A stretch of DNA of 64,000 bases from UBA6772 sp965183875 (lineage in GTDB: Bacteria; Bacteroidota; Bacteroidia; Flavobacteriales; UBA7430): contig CBCYMK010000004.1 of the NCBI GenBank assembly GCA_965183875.1, forward strand, positions 13,869 through 77,868, written 5' to 3'. Numbering within the stretch: the stretch's first letter is position 1; every line of letters starts with the position of its first letter. Below the pieces are notes generated by a model that worked only from the letters and a program-made list of their open reading frames with translations, was not told the DNA's origin and did not search any database. Positions 26,609 through 37,066 of this stretch are shown in pieces. The position numbers were made by a program, and so were the translations under genes.

Positions 26609-28202
26609 TTAGTCCCTCAGTAATTCTACACCTTTTTGCACGGCTGGGTCTGAATTATTAAGAACGGTAAAGAAGCCTAGATCGTTCCATTTTTGCCTAG
26701 CTATACTTGTAGTGAGTCTTTTTATGATCCAGTCCTTAGATCGGCTTATTTCAGCTTTATTAGTCGGTACCTCGTTGCGTTCTGCTTCTTGGATAAAAGA
26801 ATCAAATAAATCTTCTGAAACGGTGAAGTCAGCAGCAAAATGTTTTGGATTAGAAAATGAATTTAAAAAGTCTGTATTCTTATCTACGTAATCGAAAACA
26901 AATCCACTTATAAAGTTTGCAGCAAGTACTTTAAATAACCAATCAGATCTTCCAGTAGTGTCTAAAGGGATAAAGTAGTCTGGTGCTATTCCTCCTCCTC
27001 CATATACGATTCTACCCTCATCTGTATAGTATTTCAATGAGTCAGCTATTTTAATACTATCCCGCGAATAGAGTTCACCGTTTTCATATCTATTAAGCGA
27101 CTCTAAATGGTAGGCTTCAGTACCTTTAGAATATGTTTTTTGTATAGATCTCCCCGAGGGGGTATAATAACGTGCTGTGGTAAGTCTAAAAGCCGAACCA
27201 TCGCTCATTTGACTTTGCTCTTGTACCAAGCCTTTTCCAAAAGTTCTCCTTCCTACAATGTAGGCTCTGTCGTGGTCTTGTAGTGCACCTGCAACAATTT
27301 CGCTAGCCGAAGCCGAACCCTCATCAACTAAAACAACTAAGTCTTGCGATTGAAATCCACCGTAACTACTGGCATGGTAAACTTTTTTAGATCTAGAATT
27401 CCCTTGGGTATATACAATTTCTCCATAGCTTAAAAACTCATCTACCATTGCAGTGGCTGCATGTAAATATCCACCTGGGTTGGAGCGCAAGTCTAGGACT
27501 AATTTCTTCATCCCTCCATTCTTTAACTTATCTAAGGCTTGGGTAAACTCAGCATCAGTAGTACCCGAAAATCGATTCACTTTAATATAGCCAATTTCAG
27601 CGTCCATTAAATAAGATACATCCACGCTGGTAATAGGGATTTTATCTCTAACAATAGTAAACTCGATTAGTTTAGCGCGCTTAGGTCTTTTGATTAATAG
27701 TTTCACTTCGGTGCCTTTAGCTCCTCTAAGGTTTTTAACCACATCGGAATTTGTAAAGCCCACCCCAGCTACATTTAGTGTGTCTACCTTTACAATGCGA
27801 TCTCCAGAACGAATACCTGCATGTTCAGATGGCCCTCCAGAAATAGGACTAACAACTACTATAGTATCGTGTTGAATTTTGAAATTCTACACCAATTCCT
27901 TCAAAATTTCCTTGCATTCCTTCGGTAATCCCTTGTAGGTCGTCTACATGTATATAGGTAGAATGTGGATCTAAGCTTTCTAGGGTTTTGGTAATAATAT
28001 CTTCTTGTAAGCTGTCTAAATCTAACTTGTCTACATAGTTGTACTCTAAATATCCTAATAGCTCTACAAGCTTTGGAAACTCGTTGGATGAGTTTAGTTG
28101 AATATATGACGGTGCCTTAGAAATGTATTTACCCAAATATATTCCTAGTGTAAAAATGAATAGAATTAATAAGGGTCTTTTAAGGATGCTACTATTGTTC
28201 AT
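26609..28202 (-). CDS. S41-family C-terminal processing protease, one frameshift
   Basis: S41 (Ctp/Prc) proteases trim periplasmic proteins at their C-termini. The N-terminal part has a membrane anchor (LLILFIFTLGIYLG) and the helical FPKLVELLGYLEYNYVD. A PDZ domain contains SEHAGIRSGDRIVKVD. The Ser-Lys dyad is in DEGSASASEIVAGAL and RRTFGKGLVQEQ. The frame breaks at four T residues at 27877-27880; removing one gives VEFQIQHDTIVVVSPISGG and a protein of about 530 aa. The start codon overlaps the dCMP deaminase stop by 11 bases. Confidence 0.92.
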
Positions 28203-28651
28203 TTTGTAAGTTCTCCATTGGGATATGTACGATTTCTACTCCAGCTTTTTCTAAAAAATCAATACCAGATGTGTCTTTATATTTATGTATAAAAACGACT
28301 CTTGTTATACCAGATTGGTACACCTAATTTACTGCAGTCTTTACAGGGTGATAAGGTTTGGTATAGGGTGGCACCTTCGGTGCTTTGAGTTGATCGTGCA
28401 ACCTTAGAGATCGCATTTGCTTCGGCGTGAAGCACATACCACTTGGTGTCCCCGTCGTTTGTTTCACATACATTTTCAAAACCTGAAGGAGTTCCGTTAT
28501 AACCATCAGAAATAATCATGCGGTCTTTTACTATTAGTGCTCCTACCTGTTTACGTTCGCAATAGGATAGGTTGGCCCACTCCAATGACATCTTCAAATA
28601 GGCTATATCGTATTTTTGTTGTTTGTTTTTATTTTGACCTGTATGAAGCAT
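28192..28651 (-). CDS. Deoxycytidylate (dCMP) deaminase family, one frameshift
   Basis: This zinc deaminase converts dCMP to dUMP for thymidylate synthesis (ComEB-like). The zinc motifs are VLHAEANAI and SPCKDCSKL, and RKQVGALIVKD and SDGYNGTPSGFENVC are typical. The frame breaks at a CC pair at 28323-28324. Removing one base continues as VYQSGITRVVFIHKYKD and ends ENLQNEQ at 28192, overlapping the S41 gene start by 11 bases. Repaired length is about 152 aa. In-frame TTG or ATG alternatives for the start were not needed. Confidence 0.9.
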
Positions 28652-28696
28652 GTATGTTATTTCTGTTAATTACTAATATAATACTAAGAAGTGTGA

Positions 28697-30049
28697 TTAA
28701 TAGGCATTTTCTTCTCCTCTGATAGCATTAGACACCGTTTGTATAACAATTCTGATATCTAAAATTAACGACCAATTTTCTAGGTAGAAGATGTCTAGTT
28801 TTACTCTATTGTTAATGTCGGCATTAATTTTAATCTCTCCTCTGTATCCTTTAATCTGTGCTAAGCCTGTAATTCCTGGTTTTACAAAATGCCTCACCAT
28901 ATACTTGTTTACACTTTTAGAATATTCTTGTGTGTGTTGTAGCATATGCGGACGTGGGCCAACAACACTCATGTTTCCAAGCAGAACATTAATAAATTGT
29001 GGCAATTCGTCAATGCTGGTTTTTCGCATAAACGCTCCCATTTTAGTAATTCTAGGGTCTTCTTTAGTGGCTTGAATTTTATGGGCATCCTCTGTAGTCC
29101 TCATCGATCGAAACTTATAACAGCCAAAAGCTTTTCCATTTAACCCATCTCTATCTTGTTTGAAAAAAATAGGTCCCTTAGATTCCCAACGTATTAACAA
29201 TGCAATCAAAGGGATTAACCAGGAAAGTAGTAATAGTAGTACTAAGCTAGCGAATACAATATCAAATAGTCGTTTTATTAGGCGTCTGAAAACATCGTCT
29301 AAGGGTAGTTTTCGGAACGAAATTACAGGTAGGTAATCGTAGTATTGTACAGCCCCCATTTTTCTAAAAGCCCCTTTATAGTCGGGGACTAATTTTAGTG
29401 TAATTAGGTTGTTGTCTGCAAATATTTCATACTCTTTGATGAGTTCCTTAGAAACCGAATTCATCGATAGGTAAATTTCGTCGATATTGTTTTCTAGTGC
29501 GAACTTAAAGCCCTCTTGGGTGTTGCCAAGGAATTTATCTGCCTTGCTGTTAGTGTCGGAAAAGTAACCCTTTAGTCTATACCCTAATTCTAAACGAGAA
29601 TTGAAATATTTTCGTAGAACAGCAACGCTTTCATCTTCCCCAACAATAATAACATTTCTATAGTTCCCCCCAGCAATACGATAACCTTTAAGCAGTAGTA
29701 CAATACTAAGTTTTGTTAGTACTATAAGAGAGTAAAGTAAGAGTAGCGTGATGAGTTGATCGTTTACGGCATCGCCTTCTTTAAAGATTCCGAAATAGGT
29801 GAAGTAGGCAAGGAAAAAAGTAGAAAATTGAGCTATTATCAGGTAAACTGCTTTTGAAGGCCGTGCATTTCTATAGAGGTTGTAAAATTGATTGTTGAAT
29901 GAAATTAACATCCATGCAGCATTAAAGAATAATATATAAACCAAGTCTAGGTATAAGCCCGGGTTCATATAATACATTACCCCATTTATAATCGACAGGT
30001 CGATTAAGGTCATTACGGGTTTTAGTAAATTGGAATATCCTCTATGCAC
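28697..30049 (-). CDS. Polyprenyl-phosphate sugar-1-phosphate transferase (WcaJ/WbaP-like)
   Basis: This 450-aa enzyme should start glycan synthesis by moving a sugar phosphate onto undecaprenyl phosphate. It has four N-terminal membrane helices, a CoA-binding-like middle (VIIVGEDESVAVLRKYF) and a C-terminal bacterial sugar transferase domain. The latter begins KRLFDIVFASLVLLL near residue 263 and has the motifs KFRSMR, DELPQFINVLLG and VGPRPHM. It is the first enzyme of the polysaccharide cluster. The sugar used is not certain. Confidence 0.93.
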   Translation of the reverse strand: MHRGYSNLLKPVMTLIDLSIINGVMYYMNPGLYLDLVYILFFNAAWMLISFNNQFYNLYRNARPSKAVYLIIAQFSTFFLAYFTYFGIFKEGDAVNDQLITLLLLYSLIVLTKLSIVLLLKGYRIAGGNYRNVIIVGEDESVAVLRKYFNSRLELGYRLKGYFSDTNSKADKFLGNTQEGFKFALENNIDEIYLSMNSVSKELIKEYEIFADNNLITLKLVPDYKGAFRKMGAVQYYDYLPVISFRKLPLDDVFRRLIKRLFDIVFASLVLLLLLSWLIPLIALLIRWESKGPIFFKQDRDGLNGKAFGCYKFRSMRTTEDAHKIQATKEDPRITKMGAFMRKTSIDELPQFINVLLGNMSVVGPRPHMLQHTQEYSKSVNKYMVRHFVKPGITGLAQIKGYRGEIKINADINNRVKLDIFYLENWSLILDIRIVIQTVSNAIRGEENAY

Positions 30050-30091
30050 AGTTTTGTTTGTTGGTGGTACAAGCTACGATTTAGAAGCCTG

Positions 30092-30832
30092 CTATTTTTT
30101 TAACCAAGCTTTAATTACTAACAATATAAATTTTGAATTGCCTAGTAAATAGCGTTTCCACATTCTTTGTGGTTCTTGAATAAGTCTGTAAAACCATTCT
30201 AGACCTGTATTTTGCATCCATATAGGAGCTCTTTTAACAAGTCCAGAAACAACATCGAAGCTACCTCCAACGCCCATTACGAAATTCACTTTTGCCAATG
30301 TCTTTTTGTGTTTATACAAGAAGTTTTCTTTTGTGGGAGAACTAATAGCTACAAAAAGTATTTGCGCACCGCTATCGGCAATTTGTTCTGCGATGCCTTC
30401 TTCCTCTACTGCAGAAAAATACCCATTTCTATAGCCCGCAATGATCGATGAATTGTATTGTTCACTATAGCTATCTACCACTTTTTTAACCACCTCTTCT
30501 TTGGCTCCTAAAAAGAATATCTTATATCCTTTAGTGTATGCCAGCTGTACTAGCTCAGACATCAGGTCTATTCCAGCAACTCTTTCTTTTAAGGCCTGTC
30601 CGAGCGTTTTTGAAGCCCATACCACTGCTTGTCCGTCGGCGTTAATTAAATCGGCTTCGTTTACAGATTGTCTTAATTGCTCATCTTCCTGCATTGCTAC
30701 AATTTTCCCAGCATTTACCACTACATGGTGCAGGCTACGGTTTTCAGAAATGCTTCTATCAATTATACTTAGCGTTTCGCTCATAGTATAATTATCAATC
30801 GAAGTGTTGAGTATATGTATTCTGTTCGACAT
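30092..30832 (-). CDS. WecG/TagA/CpsF-family glycosyltransferase
   Basis: The 246-aa protein matches the GT26 family, which adds ManNAc or ManNAcA to a lipid-linked sugar. Family motifs are NADGQAVVWASKTLG near residue 70, ISSPTKENFLYKHKK near 160, and GVGGSFDVVSGLVKRAP followed by GLEWFYRLIQEPQRMWKRY near the C-terminus. With wecB and wecC in the same cluster, ManNAcA is the likely donor sugar. It is expressed from a promoter that overlaps a divergent one at 30875-30890. Confidence 0.93.
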   Translation of the reverse strand: MSNRIHILNTSIDNYTMSETLSIIDRSISENRSLHHVVVNAGKIVAMQEDEQLRQSVNEADLINADGQAVVWASKTLGQALKERVAGIDLMSELVQLAYTKGYKIFFLGAKEEVVKKVVDSYSEQYNSSIIAGYRNGYFSAVEEEGIAEQIADSGAQILFVAISSPTKENFLYKHKKTLAKVNFVMGVGGSFDVVSGLVKRAPIWMQNTGLEWFYRLIQEPQRMWKRYLLGNSKFILLVIKAWLKK

Positions 30833-30874
30833 TAGTTATAAGGACAATAAAGGTAATAAAACAATCGTTTTATT

Positions 30875-30890
30875 TATCTTCGCAAAAGTA
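30875..30890. promoter_or_regulatory. Back-to-back divergent promoter elements
   Basis: TATCTTCG on the plus strand (30875-30882) and TACTTTTG on the minus strand (30883-30890) directly abut. They face the O-antigen-ligase-type gene and the WecG-family gene. Simultaneous use of both seems sterically hard, so the pair may act as a switch. Confidence 0.4.
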
Positions 30891-30959
30891 ATAAAATTGT
30901 TACAGAAGGCTGAGTTTTATCCACTACCAAATTATGTTTATTTGTAGAAGGCATTGAAA

Positions 30960-32201
30960 ATGAGATTACCAAATACCTTAAGAAGTTTCAAGGAAAGACT
31001 AGGGTTCTCTACCGAACTGCTCCTTCTTGTTTTATTTTTTATTACGCTGCCATTAAAAAATAGTTATAATTCTATTTCTATTCTTTTAGTACTACTGTTT
31101 AGCTTGCCAAAATTTCAATTTAGTAAACTCAAAGAGTTGCAGTTTTACCCTTTTTTACTGGCTTACTTTTTTTTCTCCTGCATAAGTTTATTTTATACTA
31201 CAGATTTAAAGTCTGGTACTGAGACTCTCTTAGGGCATAGTTTGTTTTTAGTTTTACCGTTTGTTTTTACACAAGTAAATTTTAGTTTGTTAAATATAAA
31301 GCGGGCGCAGAATTATTTTATAGCATGGGTATGTTTGCTTGCACTTTACAGTGAGAGTACTACCATTTGGAATTTATTACAGAATGATCAGAGTTTATTT
31401 TTGTGGTTTCGTAAGGACTTTTCGTATATAAATTTAGGAGCTATTATAGGGGTTCACCCTCCTTATATGAGTTTGTTTACTAGTTATTGTGTTTTATTAC
31501 TGATTGATAAAATTGGCTTAAATCAGATGCGTAATTTGGTGTATGCCTTGGTAATAATGTTTCTATTATTTTACACCATCCACTTATCTAGTAGACTTCC
31601 TATTGTAGCCCTACTGTTTGTGAGTACGCTCTTTATTTTTAGGAAACTTACTTTATACAACTCTTTCTTTAAGGCTTTTTTAAAGTTGTTTATTTTGGTA
31701 GGGCTTGTATTTATTTTATTGATTTCTGTTCGGGCTACCCGTTATCGATTTGCCGAGATATTTGGAATGAAATACAGCAGTGGTTTGTATGTGCAGTCTG
31801 GTACTGGGAAGTTAGAACAGTGGACTGCAGCCTATCAGGCTAATGAAAATATGCTTTTTGGTAATGGTTTAGGTGATGTGAAATCCAGTATTATTGCCTC
31901 AAATTTAAAGCATGGATTATTAAAAAACGCTAGCCGTAAGTACAATGCCCACAATCAATATATACAAACTTTTGTAGGTTTAGGTTTTTTAGGTTTACTC
32001 TTATTACTTGGTATGTTCCTCTACTCTTGGGATTCTAAAAAGCCATTCCTAAAACTTCACAATTATCTATTGGTTTATTTAGCGCTGGTCTTTATGTCGG
32101 AATCCTACCTCCAACGTCACCATGGTATTGTATTTATCATTTTTGTTTTCTGTGCGATTCAGCAGCAAAAGAAAGCGTTGAAGTTGTTGGCTAAAAAGTA
32201 G
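30960..32201 (+). CDS. O-antigen ligase / polymerase family membrane protein
   Basis: The protein (about 413 aa) has around ten membrane helices and a Wzy_C/WaaL-type periplasmic segment (GTGKLEQWTAAYQANENMLFG, then ARKYNAHNQYIQTFVGLGFL, with the expected histidine). Such proteins join or polymerise lipid-linked glycans. It is the only plus-strand gene in the cluster and ends convergently with an 11-base overlap into the GT4 gene. I start at ATG 30960; a TTG two codons earlier is an alternative. Since a second polymerase-like gene is present at 33390-34620, this one may be the ligase. Confidence 0.85.
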   Translation: MRLPNTLRSFKERLGFSTELLLLVLFFITLPLKNSYNSISILLVLLFSLPKFQFSKLKELQFYPFLLAYFFFSCISLFYTTDLKSGTETLLGHSLFLVLPFVFTQVNFSLLNIKRAQNYFIAWVCLLALYSESTTIWNLLQNDQSLFLWFRKDFSYINLGAIIGVHPPYMSLFTSYCVLLLIDKIGLNQMRNLVYALVIMFLLFYTIHLSSRLPIVALLFVSTLFIFRKLTLYNSFFKAFLKLFILVGLVFILLISVRATRYRFAEIFGMKYSSGLYVQSGTGKLEQWTAAYQANENMLFGNGLGDVKSSIIASNLKHGLLKNASRKYNAHNQYIQTFVGLGFLGLLLLLGMFLYSWDSKKPFLKLHNYLLVYLALVFMSESYLQRHHGIVFIIFVFCAIQQQKKALKLLAKK

Positions 32202-33393
32202 TTTCTGCGATTAACTCATTATAGTAAGACTGATATCTTTTAGCGTTTTGTAGCCAAGATTTATTTTGGAGTACGTATTGCTTGGCGTCTTGCACGATTT
32301 CTATGGGTATGCCTGCGGTAATAACTTCAGTAATACATTTCTCTAAGTCAGTAGTATTGTCTGCTTTAAACAGTAAGCCTGTTTTCTGGTGGTCTATCAA
32401 TTCTTTCATCCCACCAACATCACTAGCGATAACTAGTTTAGAGTAGGCCATAGCCTCTAAGGGTTTTAAAGGAGTTACAGTATCCGTAATTTTTGATTTT
32501 ATACGGGGGTTCACTATTACGTCTATATTATTAAAAGCAGTGTTTATTTCAGCTGGGTCTACTGAGCCGTGTAGGTGGAACTGTTTTAAATTTAGGCTGC
32601 TAATTAGCTCTTTTAAGGGCTTGTAAAAGGTCCCTTTTCCGTATACATGAAATTGATTGTCTAGCCCTTTGTTTTCAATGTTTGACCACACCTTAGCCAT
32701 TATATCTAATCCTTCAATAGGACTAACAGAGCCTATATACCCAAAAGAAATTGGTGCAGCGTTGGTTGTGGGTTTAATAGGCTTTACGCTACTTGTATTA
32801 ACAGCGTTTGCTATAATTTTGGTGTTTTGTATCCCCCTTTGGTTTATGTTGACCTCTAAGTTTTTATTAATCGCAATTACCAACTGTGCCCTTTTCATAA
32901 CGTAGGTTTCAATACTGGTAATGAGTAGCGGTTGTAGTTTAGAGAAAATAGTCTTAGCTTCTTTTTTTTCCCTTTCTTCCCACAGCGATCTTAGTTCATA
33001 AACAACCGGTATTTTGTGTTTTTTTCCTAGTAGCACAGCAACAATTCCACAAAAAAAAGTAGCGTGTGCATGTAGTATTTCTGGTTTTTCCTCTTTTATT
33101 GTTGCTTCAACTTTAGTGTAAAATGAAAAGATGGAAAAAGCTTTACTTATTCGTTTAAACAGTGAGCTTTTTGCTTCTGTAACTAAATGTTCAGGCTTAT
33201 CGTTGTAGGTTCGGTGATGTAATATATCGTTTATATACTCCGGGTTTTTAGTGCTTTCCCCGTTCTGAAATGGGCTAGAAATAACTACTGGAGAAAGTCC
33301 TATTTCTTTTTGTGAAGCTACTATATCTCGTGTTCTTATACTAGAGCCAGAAATGTTTGGCAAGGACTGATAGACTATGTGAAGGACTTTCAT
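32191..33393 (-). CDS. Glycosyltransferase family 4 protein
   Basis: The 400-aa protein has the GT4 (GT-B fold) pattern. The N-terminal domain opens with MKVLHIVYQSLPNISGSSIRT, and EILHAHATFFCGI follows near residue 105. The donor-binding domain has FGYIGSVSPIEGLDIM near 218 and PLKPLEAMAYSKLVIASDVGG near 305, with the E-x7-E type motif. It adds one sugar to the growing repeat unit; the sugar is unknown. The start overlaps the polymerase gene stop by four bases. Confidence 0.92.
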   Translation of the reverse strand: MKVLHIVYQSLPNISGSSIRTRDIVASQKEIGLSPVVISSPFQNGESTKNPEYINDILHHRTYNDKPEHLVTEAKSSLFKRISKAFSIFSFYTKVEATIKEEKPEILHAHATFFCGIVAVLLGKKHKIPVVYELRSLWEEREKKEAKTIFSKLQPLLITSIETYVMKRAQLVIAINKNLEVNINQRGIQNTKIIANAVNTSSVKPIKPTTNAAPISFGYIGSVSPIEGLDIMAKVWSNIENKGLDNQFHVYGKGTFYKPLKELISSLNLKQFHLHGSVDPAEINTAFNNIDVIVNPRIKSKITDTVTPLKPLEAMAYSKLVIASDVGGMKELIDHQKTGLLFKADNTTDLEKCITEVITAGIPIEIVQDAKQYVLQNKSWLQNAKRYQSYYNELIAETTF

Positions 33394-34620
33394 GATTTAT
33401 CAGTAGCGTTTTTTATTGTTATTGCCATGATAAAAATAAACCATGGTAGGTAGGGTTGGTATAAAAAGCTATTTGTTAAGCCCAATAATAGAAAGTAAAC
33501 AAGTAGGTATATGAATACTTCTTTAGAGCTGTATTTTCTTAAGATGCTTACAAAAAAGAGTATGGGTATAAAAAATAGTATTCCAAATTTCCCGTATAAG
33601 GTAGCGTATAGGTTGTCCAGGTAAATATTGTAATTCTTTATCCCTTCTCTGTACTCAAACCAGGGTATATAGTAGCTGTGTCCAAAACCATTACCTGTAA
33701 TATACTGATAAGGTTCATAGTCTTCAAAACTTACCAATATGGGTTTTAATCGAGTGCTTACTGCGCGATTTAAATACTCAATATTCACTAATTTGGTAAA
33801 TCTTGATAGACTCGAGTTTTCGCTTAAAGAGGAAATAGAAAAGAAAATTAGCACAGCAACGATTGGACTTATCACCAAAGCTCTAAGTTTTGTTTTTATA
33901 TCCCATTTAATAAAATAATAAAAGAGCGCTACAAAAACGGTAACCAGAATAATAGTTCTATTCCCAGTTAACAGCATGGGAATTAGCATGTATAAGCCCT
34001 CTTTAAGTTTAATCTTGTTCGCTGAGGTAATTTTGTATAGAAACAGAAACGGGATAATATACGAGGCTAAATTCGTATACCTAAGTTCGTTGTTTATAAA
34101 ATATGGATCGTCGATTAATAAGAGGTGTAGGTTGAAAAAGTGCATTGCAGCATAAAAAAGCACTGCAATAATACAGTTGATTTGCAGGCACTTAAGAATA
34201 AAATTATCGCTTAATGTATCTTGTATATAGCCTCGGTACTCATTTAAAAAGAGCACTAAAAGACCTAGGTATAAATAAGGTTTTAGGTCTTTTAAAATGT
34301 CAATTGTACTGTGATGAATGCTTAGCGGTAGGTATATAATAAATAGGATCCCTATTCCAGTAAATGCATATAATATAGGTTTACTAAAACGATGTATAAG
34401 GTCCTTATAATTAAGATTTGGTAAAATTCGAGATACTGCACCTACGAAGAAGAGTAGGTAAACGGAGACTTGGTATTTGGTGTGAAAGTCTGAGGGTGAA
34501 ATTGGTAAAAGGTAAGGCAAAGCTAAGTAGTACAAATGCTTTAAGGCAATTGACTCTTTTAATATTATAGCCTAATAAAAAGTAGGCCAGTAAGAGAAGT
34601 ATGTAGACGTATACAGCCAT
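33390..34620 (-). CDS. O-antigen polymerase-like (Wzy-type) membrane protein, one frameshift
   Basis: The protein has about ten to twelve hydrophobic segments and the loose pattern of Wzy polymerases, including ITGNGFGHSYYIPWF and LDNLYATLYGKFGILFF in the late loop. The N-terminus lies in another frame (MAVYVYILLLLAYFLLGYN). Removing one base from an AAAA run at 34507-34510 joins the pieces as SFALPLPISPSDFHTKYQ and gives about 409 aa. It lies between the GT4 and flippase genes, as expected for a Wzx/Wzy-dependent cluster. Confidence 0.8.
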
Positions 34621-34621
34621 A

Positions 34622-35846
34622 TTAGTGTTTGTTTATTTTAAGCGAGTCTTGAATAATTTTCGCAAAATACGCCCAGGTAAACAATCTAGCAGCCCATATA
34701 GCGCAAAGGAAAAGCGCTAAATCAACTACGTTTTCATTAAATTTAAAAACGAGTATCACTAGAGCTGCTAGCAGGCTAATAGAAGTAAGGTTGGCTCTTT
34801 TTAGGATATACACCGATGCAAAACAGCTGAAGTACGCAGAGTAAATCGCATAAATTAAACGTAAAATTCCAGTCGCTAAAAACAATAGAATCACGTTTTT
34901 ATTTGCCTCGAGCTTAATGTCTATTAGGTTTAGGTCAATTAAAAAAACTAACTATACCAAATAGGCATGCCGCAAATACTAGGGCTAAAATCAGCACTCT
35001 TACCGAAGCTTTCCATAAATTATAATTCGCTTCTTTTTTCATAACCACAACCTCTTTAAACCCTATATAAGATTGGATGAAAGAGAAGGGAAACAGAAAG
35101 AGGTTAGCCAGGTAGAAATAGTTTACAAATTCTTCGGGCCCAAAAAACTTATCTACTATTAATTTGTCGCTTTGTGCAATAAAAGAAAGTGTTAGTAGAG
35201 ATAGAAAAAATTGAAAGGCCAATTTTGATATTTCCTTTAAAGGCATAAGGTCTACAAAAACAAATTTTATGTTTTTTGTTAAGTAGACACAAAATGTAGT
35301 TGTAATTAATAAAGCTCCTAAGAGCCCTAAGAATAATTGATTAAACTGAATGTTGTTACTTATTAGGCCAGTGTAGATTACAGCTATACCAAGAAATAAT
35401 TTCCAGGAGTTTGCCGCTAGCTGAGCTATAACAAAATTGCTATTCAACCTAAATAGGTTGTAGAAAAAGAGAAGGCTTATTACAAAGACACTCATTATGG
35501 ATATCAAGAAAAAGTTTTCAGTAAATCCGTAATTTGCTTTTAGTAGCCAGCTAAATAGAAAGGAGTTTAAAACTGTAAAAGCCCCAATAGCCTTTATATT
35601 CTTTTGACTGATTTCTAAAACACCCTCTTTAATTTTGGTGATTCTTATAAATACTTGCTCGAGCCCTAAGAGGCCAAAAGAGTTCATAAGCGCTATAAAT
35701 ACAATTAGGATGGAGTAATTATAGTATTGATCTAAGCTCAGTGTCTCTTTGAAATATAGATTTGCAATAAATACACTTAAAGAACCAAAAGCCATTATTC
35801 CTAATGAATAATGGCTTTTAAGTTTATATAGTATTGCTCTTATCAT
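34622..35846 (-). CDS. Wzx-type polysaccharide flippase, one frameshift
   Basis: This membrane protein of the MATE/Wzx superfamily should move lipid-linked repeat units across the inner membrane. It has around twelve helices; characteristic stretches are KLAFQFFLSLLTLSFIAQSD and DKLIVDKFFGPEEFVNYF. The frame breaks at a seven-A run at 34941-34947. Removing one base joins IVSFLIDLNLIDIKLEANKN to the C-terminal helices for a total of about 407 aa. The stop is one base before the start of the polymerase-like gene. Confidence 0.82.
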
Positions 35847-35850
35847 TCTC

Positions 35851-37065
35851 TTATTTCTTTATTCCACAGAAATCGAGTACGATTTTGTCAGTTGGAATAT
35901 TAAGGTCTTTAAATTCATCGTGAGCTACTAAGAATACAATGATGTCGGCTTTTTCTACAGCTTCTTTATAGTCGGTCAATTTAAAAACGGTATGACTTTC
36001 TATATTCGGCTCAACGATATAATACTCCTCGTTATTCGCATTTTGCAATACTTTTTGAGCTATGTATTTCGCTGGAGACTCTCTTAAATCGTCGATGTTC
36101 GGCTTAAACGCTAAGCCCATTAAAGCGATGCTAGGCTTTCTTCCTTCTTTAAGTTGGAATTCCAATTTAGCAGTCTGCACTTTCTCGGCACACCAAAAAG
36201 ATTTATAGTTATTCACCTCTCTGGCTGTTCCAATAATTTTTGTTTCCATTGGATAGTCCGAAACAATAAAGTAAGGGTCTACAGCAATACAGTGTCCGCC
36301 AACACCACATCCAGGTTGTAGTATGTTTACTCTAGGGTGTTTATTGGCTAGATTAATTAAATCCCACACATTAATATCTGCTTTGTCGCAGATTAAAGAG
36401 AGTTCGTTAGCAAAAGCAATTTGTACATCTCTAGAAGAGTTTTCTACCAACTTACACATCTCTGCTGTACGTGCATTGGTTTTGTGCAATTCTCCTTTTA
36501 CATGTTTGCTGTAAAAAGCAATTGCTTTTTCTGTTGAGGCTTCATCAACCCCGCCAATAACTCTATCGTTATAAACCAGTTCGTGCATTACGTTACCAGG
36601 TAATACGCGTTCTGGGCAGTAAGCAATATGTAGTTTGCCGGTTAATTCTGGTCTTTCCTCATAAATTAAACGCATCATTTTTTCTGTAGTTCCTACAGGA
36701 GAGGTAGATTCAATGATGTATAAATCGCCTTCTTTTAATAGTGGAAGTATGCCTCTTGTAGCGGCTTCAACAAAGGAAATATCTGGCTCATTTTTTCCTT
36801 TAAAAGGGGTGGGAACAACAATTAAATAATTGTTGGCTTCTACGGCTTTGGTAGATGCTTTTAAAAATCCTTTCTCTACCGCCTCTGCTACGGCTAAATC
36901 TAACGATGGCTCTACGATATGTATTTTTCCTGCGTTAATAGTTTCTACCACGCTAGGGTTTATGTCTACTCCATGAACAGATACTCCCCCTTGAGCTATT
37001 AAGGCTGCGGTAGGCAGTCCTATATAACCCAGTCCAATCATTACAACTTCTGGCTGATTTATCAT
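35851..37065 (-). CDS. wecC: UDP-N-acetyl-D-mannosaminuronate dehydrogenase
   Basis: WecC oxidises UDP-ManNAc to UDP-ManNAcA with NAD. The 404-aa protein starts with the Rossmann motif VVMIGLGYIGLPTAALIAQ. It carries the catalytic cysteine in QPGCGVGGHCIAVDPYF near residue 255, and the NAD loop VVPTPFKGKNEPDIS near 86. Length and motifs match the ManNAc rather than the glucose dehydrogenase subgroup. It is separated by one base from wecB, so the two are an operon. Confidence 0.93.
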   Translation of the reverse strand: MINQPEVVMIGLGYIGLPTAALIAQGGVSVHGVDINPSVVETINAGKIHIVEPSLDLAVAEAVEKGFLKASTKAVEANNYLIVVPTPFKGKNEPDISFVEAATRGILPLLKEGDLYIIESTSPVGTTEKMMRLIYEERPELTGKLHIAYCPERVLPGNVMHELVYNDRVIGGVDEASTEKAIAFYSKHVKGELHKTNARTAEMCKLVENSSRDVQIAFANELSLICDKADINVWDLINLANKHPRVNILQPGCGVGGHCIAVDPYFIVSDYPMETKIIGTAREVNNYKSFWCAEKVQTAKLEFQLKEGRKPSIALMGLAFKPNIDDLRESPAKYIAQKVLQNANNEEYYIVEPNIESHTVFKLTDYKEAVEKADIIVFLVAHDEFKDLNIPTDKIVLDFCGIKK

Positions 37066-37066
37066 T

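Noticed and set aside
27849..28202. Separate 117-aa gene before the S41 protease
   Set aside because: It is the N-terminus of the protease, split by one extra base in a four-T run.
34622..34894. Separate 90-aa membrane protein next to the flippase
   Set aside because: Removing one base from the seven-A run at 34941 joins it to the flippase as its C-terminal helices.
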